Positions 32,737 to 44,434 of a DNA stretch of 64,000 bases are shown here, one piece after another. The notes below the pieces were generated by a model that saw only the letters and a program-made list of their open reading frames with translations, did not search any database and was not told the DNA's origin. Numbering within the stretch: position 1 is the first letter of the stretch; each line of letters opens with the position of its first letter. A program made the position numbers and the translations under genes. Location of the stretch: contig JASJZC010000003.1 of the NCBI GenBank assembly GCA_037178855.1, forward strand, positions 1,488,001 to 1,552,000, read 5' to 3'. Source of the DNA: Oscheius sp. JU75. Lineage: Eukaryota > Nematoda > Chromadorea > Rhabditida > Rhabditidae.

Positions 32737-35700
32737 ATGACGCAGAACTTGGTCTCCGAATGGGAGAAGCTTCTGCCGGAGTTTGAAAATATCGAAGTAG
32801 GACTTACTTTGTTTTCTATTGTTCCTCGCTAGAAAGACAGAGAGAAGAAGAGAGAGAAAGATTGAAAGACAGCAACACCCTTAAGCTTCCAGAAAGAACA
32901 CGATGTCTATGTTCACAAGGTCCAAGAGATGACCAAATGCCAGGATCACTGTCAGAAGGTCATCAAGGAACAGTACAAGCTCCTCAACAACTATCGCTAC
33001 GTCATTTCGAAGTAACCTTCTCAATTTTTCTTATACTCTCTCTCTCTCTCTTAGAGCCGAAAAAGAAGCGCATACGGATGAGGACAGACAAAAGATTGCC
33101 GACTACGCCAAGAAACTGACCGAGGCAAAGTCAAAGTTGAAAGTCATGCAGGCGGATCTACCTGTCCAGAGCAACGGCTTCTACCTGAATCTGATCCTGG
33201 GCTCGAATCTGAATCTGTCACTGCCAAACAATGATCAGAGGTATAAGTACAAGCAGGAGTACGAGGACTTCAAGTGGAAGGTCACAATCGCCGTCGTCCT
33301 GTGGGCTCTGCTGGCATGGGCGATCCCTTGGAGAGTCGTTGACTCGCTTGGACTGTTTCTTCTAGTCTGGTGAGTATTTCGTTGCCATTTTGTTTTACTC
33401 TGGGTTTCAAATTTTTCTATTCTTGTGAGGATAGTGGTTTCTAAAGAGAGCACGGTTGCTCAGAGGCCTTCGAGCGAGAGCCTGACGAACTGGCTCTCAA
33501 TTCCACCTGTGAGGTTCTGTTATTCGTTTCATTGGCTCAAAGGAACACTGGAACAGAAAGAAGATATAGGGTTATAAAGTACAAAAAAGGACAGAAAGAC
33601 ACGCACCAACAATAACGTAGTCGGAAACACTCCTAGGTCATAGAGACTAAAGGTAGTCAAGTATTCAAGCAGTAGTGAGGTCTCATTTTTGAGACAATAG
33701 GACAGTATCCGGCCTCACACAGATTTAAAGTTATAAGTATAGTCTAGTCAAAAGACGAAACATCCTCGGTCAGATGGACTAGCAACAGTTGATGCAGTGC
33801 GGGAAGAGACATGTTGGTTATCCAAGGCAGTGAACTGGGCTCCTTTATGCTACACGGAACGCACTATTCATTAGCTACAGTTAAATATAAGTACTTGTAA
33901 TTACTTGCTATTAAACTACATAGGTTGTCTTAATTGCTAGGTACTCGCCCTGAGTTCACGAAAAAATGTTTCTATTTGTAATTGCAATTAGTGTCTAGAG
34001 AAAAGTACGTTCCGTGTAGTACAAAAGAACCGTGTTCTAGAGGCTTCTACTATTTTCTATCTAATACCCTGTCCTTCCTGTATCAGACCAGTCGGCTATG
34101 CTGCCTTGTCGGCAATTTTATTGAGCTCCGAGTCGTCCATTGCTAAGAAACTCTCCGAGGATCAATCAAAACAGTAGCTTTCTAACTCAAAAAAGTTTCT
34201 TCTTGTATTAGCTTGTCTTGTCTTGACAGAAAAGTCCACAAACATTGTCAAGTGTTATCCCCGATTAGAGTTGACTTGTGTCGCAGACGGACGCCTCTTG
34301 CAAATTGTAAAGGTAGGATATCACCAAAGTACAGACTTTGTTGTTCCCTAGAATCCCATCTATTTTGACAAGTCGATCCCATAATAGTACACTTCTTTTG
34401 ACTATTCTACCTTCTCTTATTGCCTCACATCCAAAACAATAGAAAGAGTAAGGAAAAGACACTGACCTCCAGGAAAAACTTTGATTTATTCACTTCACTC
34501 TGCGTCCAATGGGTTCTCTATTCATCTGTTCAAATCATCCAGTCGATGAGTGCTTTGCTGCGACTGTTCGGCACGCGATGGTTCATCTGGCGACATCTCG
34601 AGTTGGGCGGACAGACGCAGTTGCCCTTCTCCGAACAGAACGGATGCCCATAGCCGCATCCCTCGGCTCCGGTGAAGCACTTTGGGTAGTACTCGCACTG
34701 CTTCTTCGGGTGCCAGTAGGAGCAGCGTGTCTGCTTGTGTTCCTTGTTGGCCGTCAGAGGACACTGCGCCGCGTACTTGATCACCTTCCTCATTGTCTTT
34801 TCCTTCTTCTCCGGACTCTTCTTCTTCCTCTCGACCACGATAAGAGGAGTGGGGGCTTGAAGAGGAAATGGACGAGGAGGCAACGGTTTGGTTGCAGCAT
34901 CACGGCACACATCGGCCATGGTACGGGTCTTATTCGGTGGCAACAGCTCTTCTTCTGATTCCTCTTCTGGCTCGGGATCATCTGGAAATAGTGCGATCGG
35001 TTAATAGTCCTGTCTGTCTCTGCGTGTTTCTCTGAGTCTAAACCAACCCTTTTCACTCTCGCTGCTAGAGCTACTCTCTTCCGTGTCCACTTTGTCCGAT
35101 TCCTCGATGTAGATGGGTAGAATCGGCGGGGCTGGATCATTCACGGCGCGAGGATTATTAATGTCAGTCAGAAGAGCCTCCAGACCGAGTTTGGAGCTGG
35201 GCAGCACGTGGACCAGAAACTCTTGGAACGAGAGCTCGGGAAAGATGTACTTACTCTTGAAACTATCCGGATCCAGTGAGAGATAGTCGGCCGGCTCGTC
35301 CTCATCCAATTCCGGGGGCAGGGAGTAGATTTCGGGCGCTGGAGAGACATTGGGGCAGTTGGTCGGATGGATGTTGATGGTCTTCCAGCCGAAGAACTGG
35401 AGATGAGGGAGAGGAAGAGAGACGGACTGTTGACCAGGAAGGAGGACGATCGTTCCAGGGAAGACTGCCTGGTCCACCAGGTGATAGACTTGCTGATTCA
35501 GGTAGAGTTGGGACAGGTCGCGAGGTACAAGATGTACTTCAGTGCTCTGGAAGCTGAGAGTTATATTGTATGATAGATAGACAGAGTAGAAACTACAAAG
35601 AACTCACAGGCAAGACAGAGCAGTTTTCCTTCACTTCTAGACAGTCGAGGAAGAAGATCCAATTGGTCCTGCTCTGTTGCAGCTTCAGTCCGACCCAGTT

Positions 35701-37508
35701 GTGAAGATTCCGGAGAGACGATCGACTGGTAGCGGTCGGGTAGAGACAGAAGATGTAGCACGGTGACACTGTTAGAGGGAGCACCGGGTAGTAGGGAGCC
35801 GGAATCTGCCAGCCATCCAAGACAGACATCTGGGACCACAATGGCCTCCAGAGTACAGGACGATTCACCCTAATTTGTTTTTTTCTGAAGTCGATATTTC
35901 TTTTGTAGTTGTGCCAAAAGTTTGATTACTCTCCTGTTCAGCTTCTGACTATTTTCAAGTCATGGCTAATAGCTTCCGTTTCGCAAAAGAGAGTTTGAGA
36001 AAATATACTGTTGTCAGACTCGGTCTCTCTGTTTCTCTGTTCATCTGTCTGTGTCTCTGCGTCTCTGTGTCTCTCTGTCTCTCTTTCAAAGATGAAGAAT
36101 AGAGAAAAGGGCAGTCGGATGGTCAAAAGCCTGCAGACTCTCATTGACACATAGCTATAAGCTGTCAATCAGAGCCTGCAGGCATTTGACAATCCGACTG
36201 TCTTTTTCGTCATGGCTTGTTGATAATTTCAAGACAACTCCAAAGAAAACTATTAAACGAGGTGATTGACTGGTCAACGTACTTGGTAAGTTGCCAGTCA
36301 CGCCTAGTTCCTATTCCGGAACAATACTCATGAGATTCGGACAGTCAACTGACTAAACACACTGACAGTCATAGAATCTTGTCACTGGGGAGTCCAAGTT
36401 CCTGTCTCTCTCACTAATACCCCCTACCCAGTCTCGTACTGTTTTCCTCAGTCTGGGACATGCTTTAAAGAGTATGATTTATTGACTAAACAAGAGATCA
36501 CTACAAAAATTGTCTCTTGCCCACAAACGGAGAATTAGGAAGGGCGAAAGGTCGGCCAGATGAGCATTTTCTTGGCAACACCATTCATTGAAGTCGTGGA
36601 GAAGATGAAGTTTTGGTACTTGTCGTTGTATATGTCCTTTCTGGAAAATGATGATTAGAAGTTTTGTCAAGTTTTACCAGAAACTTTTGTGGAAACTTTA
36701 AAAAAGGCTTTTCTTTTAGGTACTACTGTACTTTGACGATCCGAGAGACGATTCTGACCATCAATGGCTCGAAGATCAAGGGATGGTGGGTTCTACATCA
36801 TTACATCTCGACCGTCCTGGTCGGAATCGTCCTGATCTGGAAGGACAGCGTCTGTTATCAGAGCTTCCGGACACAGTTCCTGCTTCATGTCATCTACATC
36901 TGTCTGGTACAGATGCTTCAGGTGAGACTGTAGCTTCCCGTGGAAAAGGCAGAGTTCAGGTCCAATACCAGTCGGGCTGTCTCAGACGACTACACTCTCT
37001 CGGTCAGGGACATCAAATGGACATCACGGTGGAAGGGTTCACCAGCTTCATGTTCAAGGGACTGACCTTCTTGCTTCCGTTCCTGATCTTTGGATATGTG
37101 AGTATTTCTCTCTGTCTCCTTATCTATCTAACTCTTTATCTCTGTCTGTTTCTCTGTCTCTGTCTCTCTGTCTTTCGGTCTCTAAGTATCTCTCTCTATC
37201 TCTCCATCTTTGTGTCTCGTCTCTCTGCCCTCCTGTCTCTTCATCTCTCACTCAACGAGTTTAAGTTCTTCCAACTCTACAACGCCTACGTCCTCTGGAG
37301 ACTGACCTATCTCTGCCAGGACGAATGGAATGTCTACGCCCTCTGCTTCCTGTTCTTCCTTCTAGCCTCTGGAAACATTTTCACCACATCTCTCGTCTGT
37401 CTGAAGAAGTTCAGAACCTCGAACAGCTATGACAATCTGCTCCAGATGACCAACAAGTATCGCAGACGCTTCAGATCCAAGAAGGAGAAGCACGGGCATA
37501 AGGAATAG
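32737..37508 (+). CDS. TMEM120: TMEM120 family membrane protein
   Basis: Exons 32737-32796, 32893-33011, 33055-33369, 36720-36921, 36960-37097 and 37260-37508 join in phase to 360 residues, close to the family's roughly 340. TMEM120 proteins have a coiled-coil N-terminus and six helices, bind coenzyme A-like ligands, and are placed at the ER and nuclear envelope. Visible: an N-terminal helical region ([19 protein letters not shown]), [17 protein letters not shown], helix 1 ([13 protein letters not shown]), then the most conserved block [15 protein letters not shown] with [23 protein letters not shown], and LTVEGF-like [21 protein letters not shown]. The basic C-terminus is [15 protein letters not shown]. 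The 3.35-kb third intron contains an antisense CCCH gene. The start has no close splice acceptor. Confidence 0.92.
34485..34490 (-). terminator. Probable polyadenylation signal aataaa
   Basis: aataaa on the minus strand 40 bases past the stop of the nested CCCH gene. Confidence 0.6.
34530..35829 (-). CDS. CCCH zinc-finger protein (ZC3H14/Nab2-like fingers)
   Basis: Exons 35829-35608, 35546-35048 and 34981-34530 join in phase to 390 residues. The N-terminal half ([15 protein letters not shown].., [10 protein letters not shown].., [10 protein letters not shown]..) is not recognised. A middle acidic/serine stretch ([11 protein letters not shown], then [12 protein letters not shown]) leads to a basic linker and a C-terminal zinc region with [33 protein letters not shown] and CRQMNH, i.e. 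tandem C-x(5)-C-x(4-6)-C-x(3)-H-type fingers as in poly(A)-binding Nab2/ZC3H14 (SUT-2) proteins. An RNA-binding nuclear role is inferred. It sits antisense inside TMEM120 intron 3. ATG follows a cag directly, so its mRNA may be trans-spliced. Confidence 0.75.
36020..36088. repeat. (GTCTCTCT)n microsatellite
   Basis: About 70 bases of ctctgtctctgt-type units just left of the hairpin. Confidence 0.75.
36104..36207. ncRNA. Pre-miRNA-like hairpin in TMEM120 intron 3
   Basis: Arms 36104-36149 and 36162-36207, 46 bases each with six mismatches, around a 12-base loop (catagctataag). The imperfect long stem with a short loop is microRNA-precursor-like, but longer than most worm precursors, so a small foldback element is also possible. 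Confidence 0.4.
37105..37250. repeat. (CTCTGTCT)n microsatellite in TMEM120 intron 5
   Basis: Fills nearly the whole intron, giving an unusually long pyrimidine-rich tract up to the acceptor at 37259. Confidence 0.8.
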
Positions 37509-37784
37509 TCGCAATTTCACTTATCAGGTTACTGTTAGAATTCAAAGAATTACAGTAACTCCTTTTTTGATTGCCATATGTCAGAGTTGTCATGCTGGAG
37601 AGCCCAATAAATCTTCTTTGATCACTCCATATCGTTTGTACACAGCATGCAGTGGGCCTGGGCTATTTGACCAAGCCTGCTGGTACAGCTCGAAATCATC
37701 AATTCCGTACATCCTTGTTATAACTCTTTCGCGCAACAGACTCCGCACATAACGCCCGCTGGATGAATCGTAGCGCAGCCGCGC

Positions 37785-37860
37785 GCAATATATAGCTCAG
37801 CGGTTAGCGCGCTGGGCTATACATCAGAGCTAGCCAGGTTCTATTCCCGTCGACGTTTTC
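37785..37860 (+). other. tRNA-like sequence
   Basis: A-box-like tatagctcagcggttagcgc and B-box-like aggttctattcccg at tRNA spacing; the anticodon stem is imperfect (ctgg / tcag). Confidence 0.4.
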
Positions 37861-37899
37861 GGCTTTCTGATAGGACGGTGAAGTCGGCTGGTATAAAAC

Positions 37900-37905
37900 T
37901 TTATT
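37900..37905 (-). terminator. Probable polyadenylation signal aataaa
   Basis: aataaa on the minus strand about 220 bases past the SLC35B1 stop. Confidence 0.45.
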
Positions 37906-38126
37906 ACACTGAAAAAAAACAACCATAAAGCTTTCGAAGCCGGAAACGAATTGAAAAAGGTAGGGGATCTAGAATACAATACTACTAAACACGGTCAGGC
38001 AGTTGTTGGGAACGAAAAAGGTGGGAAATTGCACAGAGAGACAGAGAAAAGACCAGATTTCAACAGGAAATGCTTATAAATAGGTATCACAGTAAAATGA
38101 GAGGGAACCAGGGTCTGACCAAGATA

Positions 38127-40367
38127 CTATTCTTGGGCCGGACGGGCAGTTTTCCTTTGTGAGAGCTTGCTATCGACTGCATCCGCGAACAGGCTGACAA
38201 AAACGATGCCGGTACCGTACCATTGACGTTCAGCCAGAGGATGGTTCATAAAGATGACGGAAATGATGATGGTGAAGAGTTTTCTCGTCGTGGTAATGAC
38301 GGAACAGGTCAGGGGACTGAACTCGTGGATTGTCTTAAAGATGAAGTACTGAAAATGACAATTTTATAGCTTAGCGCTGAAAATATGAGGTTACCTGTCC
38401 TCCACAGCTGGAAGCGGCCACGAGGGAGAGATCAAGGAGGACCTTGGGATGACGTTGGACGAAGGAGAGGAAGCTGAAGACTTCCCCGGTAAAGACGAGC
38501 CTGAAAATGAAGGGGATGAGCCCATTCGCTGTCTAACTGCGGTAGTTGTGGCTGTCTAGTGCAAAAGTTGTAACATTAATAAAGTCTGTTTCCAACGAAG
38601 AGAGACACCTGAATTTGAATGCGCGCCGCTCAATGTGTGTGCGAAGAGGAAGTTTCCAAACCGTAAAAATTGGCCAAAATAGGGAAGCTGTGCCCTACTC
38701 TTCATGTTTTAAGCTTTTGTGACTTGTTTTTCGCAGTTTTTCTCCGAAATTTGCTGTTTTCGAGGTCGCTGAATTTATTTTCAACGTCAAAACAACAAAA
38801 AAATTATCGCAAACAGGCTAAAATAGCGAAAAGCTCGCGCCGAATTTACAAAATTCGTGACGTAAGCCTTTAGACGGGAAGAGCGAGTCCTTTAAAGTGC
38901 CACTCTTTGTGGGAAATAAACTATAAGAGGCGCAACTCTAGAACAACAAGAGTCGGATTCGAGCTCGTGAACCTTTTTCAACAAGCTATATGTAAAGAAA
39001 AAGACACAGGAAATGTCTCAAGTGAAGTAATTGGCAAGTTTACAAGATCGTTAGCTCCAAAAAGGTGCAAATCATTTTTGTTACATTAAAATCAACGAGA
39101 AGAGACTCACATGATGGTAAGGTAGATGGTAGAATAGAAGTTCATGTAAAACATCTTGCTCAAGGCGCTGCTTCGGTAATGCTTCTTCATGTGATCCTGG
39201 ATGGCGGTCGTGGTGCCGTCCATGGCCAACGAGGCCAGGAGGAGCAGCTCCCCGAGTCCGTACTGTCCGCTCTCCTGTTTGCTCTTCTTGTCCTTGTAGA
39301 GGAAGAGCATCACACCGACCACGATCGCAGAGACGTAGACGAACTTCCGCCAGCCGTATTTCTTGCCAACAAAGAAGAATCCGAAAGCCATGACGGGAAT
39401 CGGCTTGCAGGATTTAGCCAGCACCTGAAAAAACATTTAGTTTTTGAACAGCACCTTCTGGTCGGTTCCGTGCTTTAGACCCTTTCATAGTCGTTTTCCT
39501 TGAGAAACTTTAGTCGAAAAGAGAATTTAAAGCGAGCCTAAGGCGCTACTCTGTTCGAATTCGGCGCGCAGGAAAGGAAAATTGTCAAAAATAATGCTCT
39601 TTAACCAACAATTGATGCAAAAAAAACTTTCTGAGAGTGGCTTTTGTGCTTTCGGCAAAAAATTGGAGTGCTAACCGGCTGAGCTACTTCGCTGAATTTT
39701 CGCAGAAAATATATGAGATATGCACTTTCATGATAATAATAATATACGACCCCCTTGGGCTCGCTTTAAAAGGCTGGTAAACAGACTCTAATCAAACTAT
39801 TTTGGACCAAAGGCAAGCTGTTTCATTTTCCGTGAATACGACATTCGCCGGGTATCTTTGTGGATAAGTTTGGCTGCTGAATTGGCTGCAAGGGTTTTTG
39901 ATCAATTACTGACTGATTTCGGGACCAAAATTACTCTCGTACCTCAAAAATTTAGCGGAAAACCAAACCTGCGTGGGGTAGGGAAGATACTGAAGGGCTT
40001 GGTTGCTGCAGAGCATGGCTCCGAGGTAGCTCGCGGCGCAGAGACCATACATTCGACTGGGCACGTTGTCGACGTCGTGTCGTGGCCGAAGAATCCAGGC
40101 AAAAATCGAATTGGCGACGCACATGAACCAGACGAGGGCCTGCGTGTAGGTAAACTTCTCCCCGCCGTCATACTTGCCCTGGACACTGCAAAATAATAAT
40201 TTTTTTGATGAAAATATTGCAAAAAGGACTCACACTCTCTCCTGCTGAATCCCGAAATAGAAGTAGCAGGCGAGGATGCCGCCTCCACAAATCAGGAGGT
40301 GCATGGCCTCAGAGAGCAGGCCCCGATTGTGATGATGGTCTCCGCTGACCTCTTTTGTAGCGGCCAT
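38127..40367 (-). CDS. SLC35B1: Solute carrier family 35 member B1 (ER nucleotide/nucleotide-sugar transporter)
   Basis: Exons 40367-40234, 40185-39969, 39424-39111, 38500-38395 and 38348-38127 join in phase to 330 residues (human 322). SLC35B1 is an ER membrane ATP/ADP (earlier UDP-galactose) exchanger. Signatures: CYFYFGIQQERV, YLGAMLCSNQALQYLPYPTQ, VLAKSCKPIPVM, GELLLLASLAMDG with TAIQDHM, and the late block FSPLTCSVITTTRKLFT with HPLAERQWYG. The family's KKxx ER-retrieval tail is not seen; the protein ends ..KTARPAQE. The ATG lies 2 bases after a ctatttttcag acceptor, consistent with trans-splicing. The 544-base second intron contains a decayed tRNA-like sequence around 39645-39705. Confidence 0.92.
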
Positions 40368-42257
40368 ACCTGAAAAATAGAATAATTGAATGATTTCTCG
40401 AGAAAAAGAGTGAGTAAATCAAGTAGAATCGAAAAAAAAGGCTGGAACTCGATATAAAGCAGTTTTTGTAAATGATCACATCTCGGCACTGTCTAAGGAA
40501 AAAGCAGCCTGAAAACCAGGGTTTTGTGGCATATGAGAAAGGAGAAGCATGAGAAAAAAGACTATTCTAGCCAGATTGTGAGCTTCGTCCTGTGTGAGTA
40601 AGTAAGCCACGTGGTCCTCCAGCAAAAATGGTTGAAGCCATAGGCAGAACTTGAAGATAGAACAGTTCAAGATACGTAAATAGTGTTTTAGCAGTACACT
40701 TGATGCTGGGATACCTCCTAATCAGGTTGTTCTAAGTAAATATTGATGAGAAGATGAGGTTAGCCACAAATTGTAGTTGTTTTGAACTGGAAACCGAGCG
40801 AACTTCGAAGAGTTTTTGGCCCAAGGTCTTAGAAGATCGAGAGCGAAATGGGAAGGTTTCTGAGAAAAGGGTTATTGGAAGCCAGTGTCTGGTATTTAAG
40901 ACCTAGTTTTTTTTTTTAATCCATAGATATAACATTTCTGTGGCCATTTGGAATGACTTATGTAAAAAAAAAAGGAAGAGAAAGAGAGGCGGAAGCCACT
41001 TTGTTTGACTAGAACACGTTGCTCGAATATTATTGGCGACGGAGCGGACTTTGGTCCTAACGAAACGGAGTAGGAAGGGCTGCTGTTGCACTTTTACAGA
41101 TGAAGAAGAAAGAAATGGAGGAATTTGTGATAGAAAACGGTGAAAATATGCTGAAATTGTTAGGACTTTAAAATTTAACTTGCTTCAAGAGTTTTACGTG
41201 TTTAAACACAGAATTTCTAGATTTTTGAGCTGAACACGTTTACAACTTATATCCACGTTACGTCTTTATGACTATGACAAGGTAAAAGAAAAAAAAATAG
41301 GAAAATGTTGCTTAAAGCGAGTGTTCTAGTTTGCAAAAGTTAAAATTCAGGTGAAGTCGTAGCAAGTCGAATTTGCACTGGTATTCTGTTTCTGCAACTA
41401 ATTCGAGCTGCGAGGTTGAGCCTTTTTGAGTCAGAAATGCGACGTAACATTAGTTTCGAATTACCATATGAAGGTAAAACTGTTTCACAGGGAAAACGAG
41501 ACCTCGTTCCATAAGAGTAATTTTGGGAATATTTTTGGGCGCAAAATTCAGTGCAGGCAGTGCAAACTGTGGCGAAGGTTATTGAACGCTCTAAACCAGC
41601 AGATTCGTTTCTTAAGCAATTGGGATGCATTCGACTTCTATTCCCAGTACATGTCTAAAAATAAAGGAGCAACATGCTACCAGAAGCTACAAGTTCGACT
41701 GAGTACTTTTCTCTGGAACTAGCCTTAACTTGCCAAAAAGCGCGTGACTTGCCGAGACAAGGCTGACAAGTACTGTCAAGAAAGCTTCTCGGTAAATGGT
41801 AACTTTTGTTCTGGAGTAGCAACTTTGCGGGCTTATACTTCGGTAATAATCGATGATAAAACAAAAAGAAGTATACCTCCGTAATCAGCGAGTTTGTCTC
41901 TACAATGCCCATATCAGAACTCATGGTCGAAAAAAAGGTCCTGAAGCTCTCTTTAAGAAGTGGAACGGAATTGGAGGATTAGGAAGGACGATTCAAATGT
42001 GTGCCGAAATTAGTATCGTTTTGAGACCCGCGAGCTTTGAAAATTTGGCGTAAAATGAGAGTTCTGCAGTTTCTTCTGGAAACAGTCGACAATACGATGT
42101 TTGTCCACGTTGTACTCTGGAAAACATTCAATGCAATAAAAAGCTAGTAATTTGGTAGCGAACAATTAGGTCCCTTCGAAGAACTCAAAAAAGAAAGCAG
42201 CAAAAAGCTTCGAGTGAGCTTTCACCAGAGCCAAATGTTGTCTACATCTACAGGACA
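40368..42257. other. Stretch with no supported gene
   Basis: Lies between divergently transcribed SLC35B1 and the GalNAc-transferase gene. The open frames (for example 41426-41722) have no splice context or motif. Confidence 0.45.
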
Positions 42258-44282
42258 ATGTCGTCATCTCGCAAGTGGATCTCCATCAAGCGTCTGCTTC
42301 TACAGAGGTTTGTCTACCCCAGACTTTCCTGCCCAGACCAGAAGTTTACAGACAGAACAAGCTCATCTGCATCCTTCTGCTCGTCTCAATGCTCTTCTTC
42401 GTCTCTAAGTGGAATCCACCGCCGCGGCGCTACCTTCCGAAGAGACGGGTCGAGAATTCTGCCTTGGCCGTCGAGCTGCCCGGAGGAGACGATCCCGGAA
42501 CTGAGATGAACTATGGAGTGCTTGGAAACTACGAGGCGAAAGAGCCGGAAGAGCCGAGCAGTCAGCCAGGAGAAGGCGGAAGACCTGTACATGTCGAGGA
42601 CGAAGCAGGCAAGGCGGCCGGGAGGCAAGCAGTCTCGGAATTTGGATTTAATACCTACGTTAGCGACATGATCTCTATGAACAGGACCATTCCGGACATT
42701 CGAATGACTGAGTAAGTTCTGCCTCTCTGCCTCTTCGTCTCTCTATCTTTCTGTCATTTTGTATCTCCTCTTTGACTATTCCATGTCCAGATGCAAGTAC
42801 TGGAACTACCCGGACAGCCTACCTACTGTTTCTGTCGTCATCGTCTTCCATAACGAGGCCTGGACTCCGCTTCTTCGTACAGTTCACTCTATCCTGCTTC
42901 GCTCTCCCCCATCCATCCTGTACGAGATCGTCATGGTAGACGACTATTCCGAGAAGGAGCATCTGAAGAACAAGCTGGAGAAGTACCTGACGCGTTTCGA
43001 GGGCAAGGTCCGTCTCGTCAGAACCGATGACCGTCTTGGACTGATCGGAGCGCGCAATGTCGGAGCCAAGGCAGCCCGAGCCGATGTGGTTGTCTTTCTG
43101 GACGCGCACTGTGAGGTCAACATCAACTGGCTTCCTCCCCTTCTGGCCCCAATCCGTCACAATCGCAAAATCATGACCGTCCCTGTCATTGACGGCATCG
43201 ACGCCCACACATGGGAATACCGGAGCGCCTATGGACAGTCGGATCGGCACTTTAGCGGTATCTTCGAGTGGGGACTGCTCTACAAGGAGACTCAAATCAG
43301 TGATGAGGAAAGAGATAGTCGCTCCAATCCGAGTATGCCCTTCCGATCACCGACACATGCTGGTGGACTATTCGCTATTGACAAGAAGTGGTTCGAGGAG
43401 CTCGGCTACTACGATGATGGCCTGAAGATCTGGGGAGGAGAGCAGTACGAGCTCAGCTTCAAGGCTAGTCTGTTTCTGTCTCTCACTCTTGGTTACATCT
43501 CGATCTCGGCTACTTACTACCTTTACTAACCCACTCCTTTTCTAGATCTGGATGTGTGGCGGAGGAATCCTTTTCGTGCCGTGCTCTCACGTCGGCCACG
43601 TCTATCGGAATCACATGCCCTACAACTTTGGCAAATACTCGGGCAAGCCGATCATTTCGACGAACATGATGCGAGTGGTGAAGACGTGGATGGGCGACTA
43701 CGAGAAGTACTACCTGACGCGTGAGCCTCAAGCGACTAAAGTGGATCCGGGAGACTTGAGCACTCAGCTCCAGCTGAAGGAGAAGCTCAAGTGCAAGAAT
43801 TTTAAGTGGTACATGGACAATGTGGCCATGGATGTGCTGACCAGCTATCCTGAACTGCCGGAGAATATGGTCTGGGGAGAGGCGAGGAATCCTGAAACTG
43901 GTAAGTGGGTGGAGAGACAGAGACAATAACTCCGTCCTTCCTTCCAGGAAAGTGTCTGGACCGACTCGGCAGCATTCCCGGCAACCTAGGCTCAAGTTCC
44001 TGTCACGGCTACGGTGGAAATCAGCTTCTGCGTCTGAATGCCAAAGGACAGCTGGCCCAGGGCGAATGGTGTCTCACTTCACAAGGCAACGTAATCCGTG
44101 CCGATCACTGCCCCAAAGGAACAGTCAACGGCGCCTGGAGCTACAATAATGAGACCCAGCAGCTGATGACCAAGACGCGCCAATGTGCGACGATCGGCAA
44201 CATCGGATACGGACTCCAGTTGACGAGATGCGATGTCGACAACGGGAGACAAAAGTTTGTCTGGAAGGAAATCTACCAATAG
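42258..44282 (+). CDS. Polypeptide N-acetylgalactosaminyltransferase (GT27)
   Basis: It starts mucin-type O-glycosylation in the Golgi by moving GalNAc from UDP-GalNAc to Ser/Thr. Exons 42258-42307, 42337-42711, 42791-43463, 43546-43900 and 43948-44282 give 595 residues. Order: short cytosolic tail, type II anchor (LICILLLVSMLFFV), acidic stem, catalytic domain starting CKYWNYPDSLPTVSVVIVFHNEAW, the metal-binding DAH motif at 246-248, HAGGLFAI, WGGEQYELSFK|IWMCGGGI, then a ricin-like lectin domain (KCLDRLG.., CHGYGGNQ.., EWCL, RQCATIG). The fit is nearest to the GALNT7/gly-7 branch, inferred. Two oddities: intron 1 would be only 29 bases, and intron 3 must start with GC (aag|gctagt). The ATG follows ctacag by 4 bases. 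Confidence 0.9.
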
Positions 44283-44434
44283 ACGTGTATGTGTGATTCT
44301 CATTCTCTCATTAAAGACACTGTTTATTACTCATTTTTTGTCGAAGAAAGAGAGACAGGTTCATACAAAATAGATATCGTTCTTGCCGTAGGAACGAAGA
44401 CTCTTCTCCCACTTCTCTTTTCCTTCATCTCTTT

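Noticed and set aside
34087-34177. Exon-like frame on + after tatcag, reading [14 protein letters not shown] to a stop, inside TMEM120 intron 3
   Set aside because: Joined to the TMEM120 donor at 33369 it makes an immediate stop codon, and no other upstream exon fits; treated as chance.
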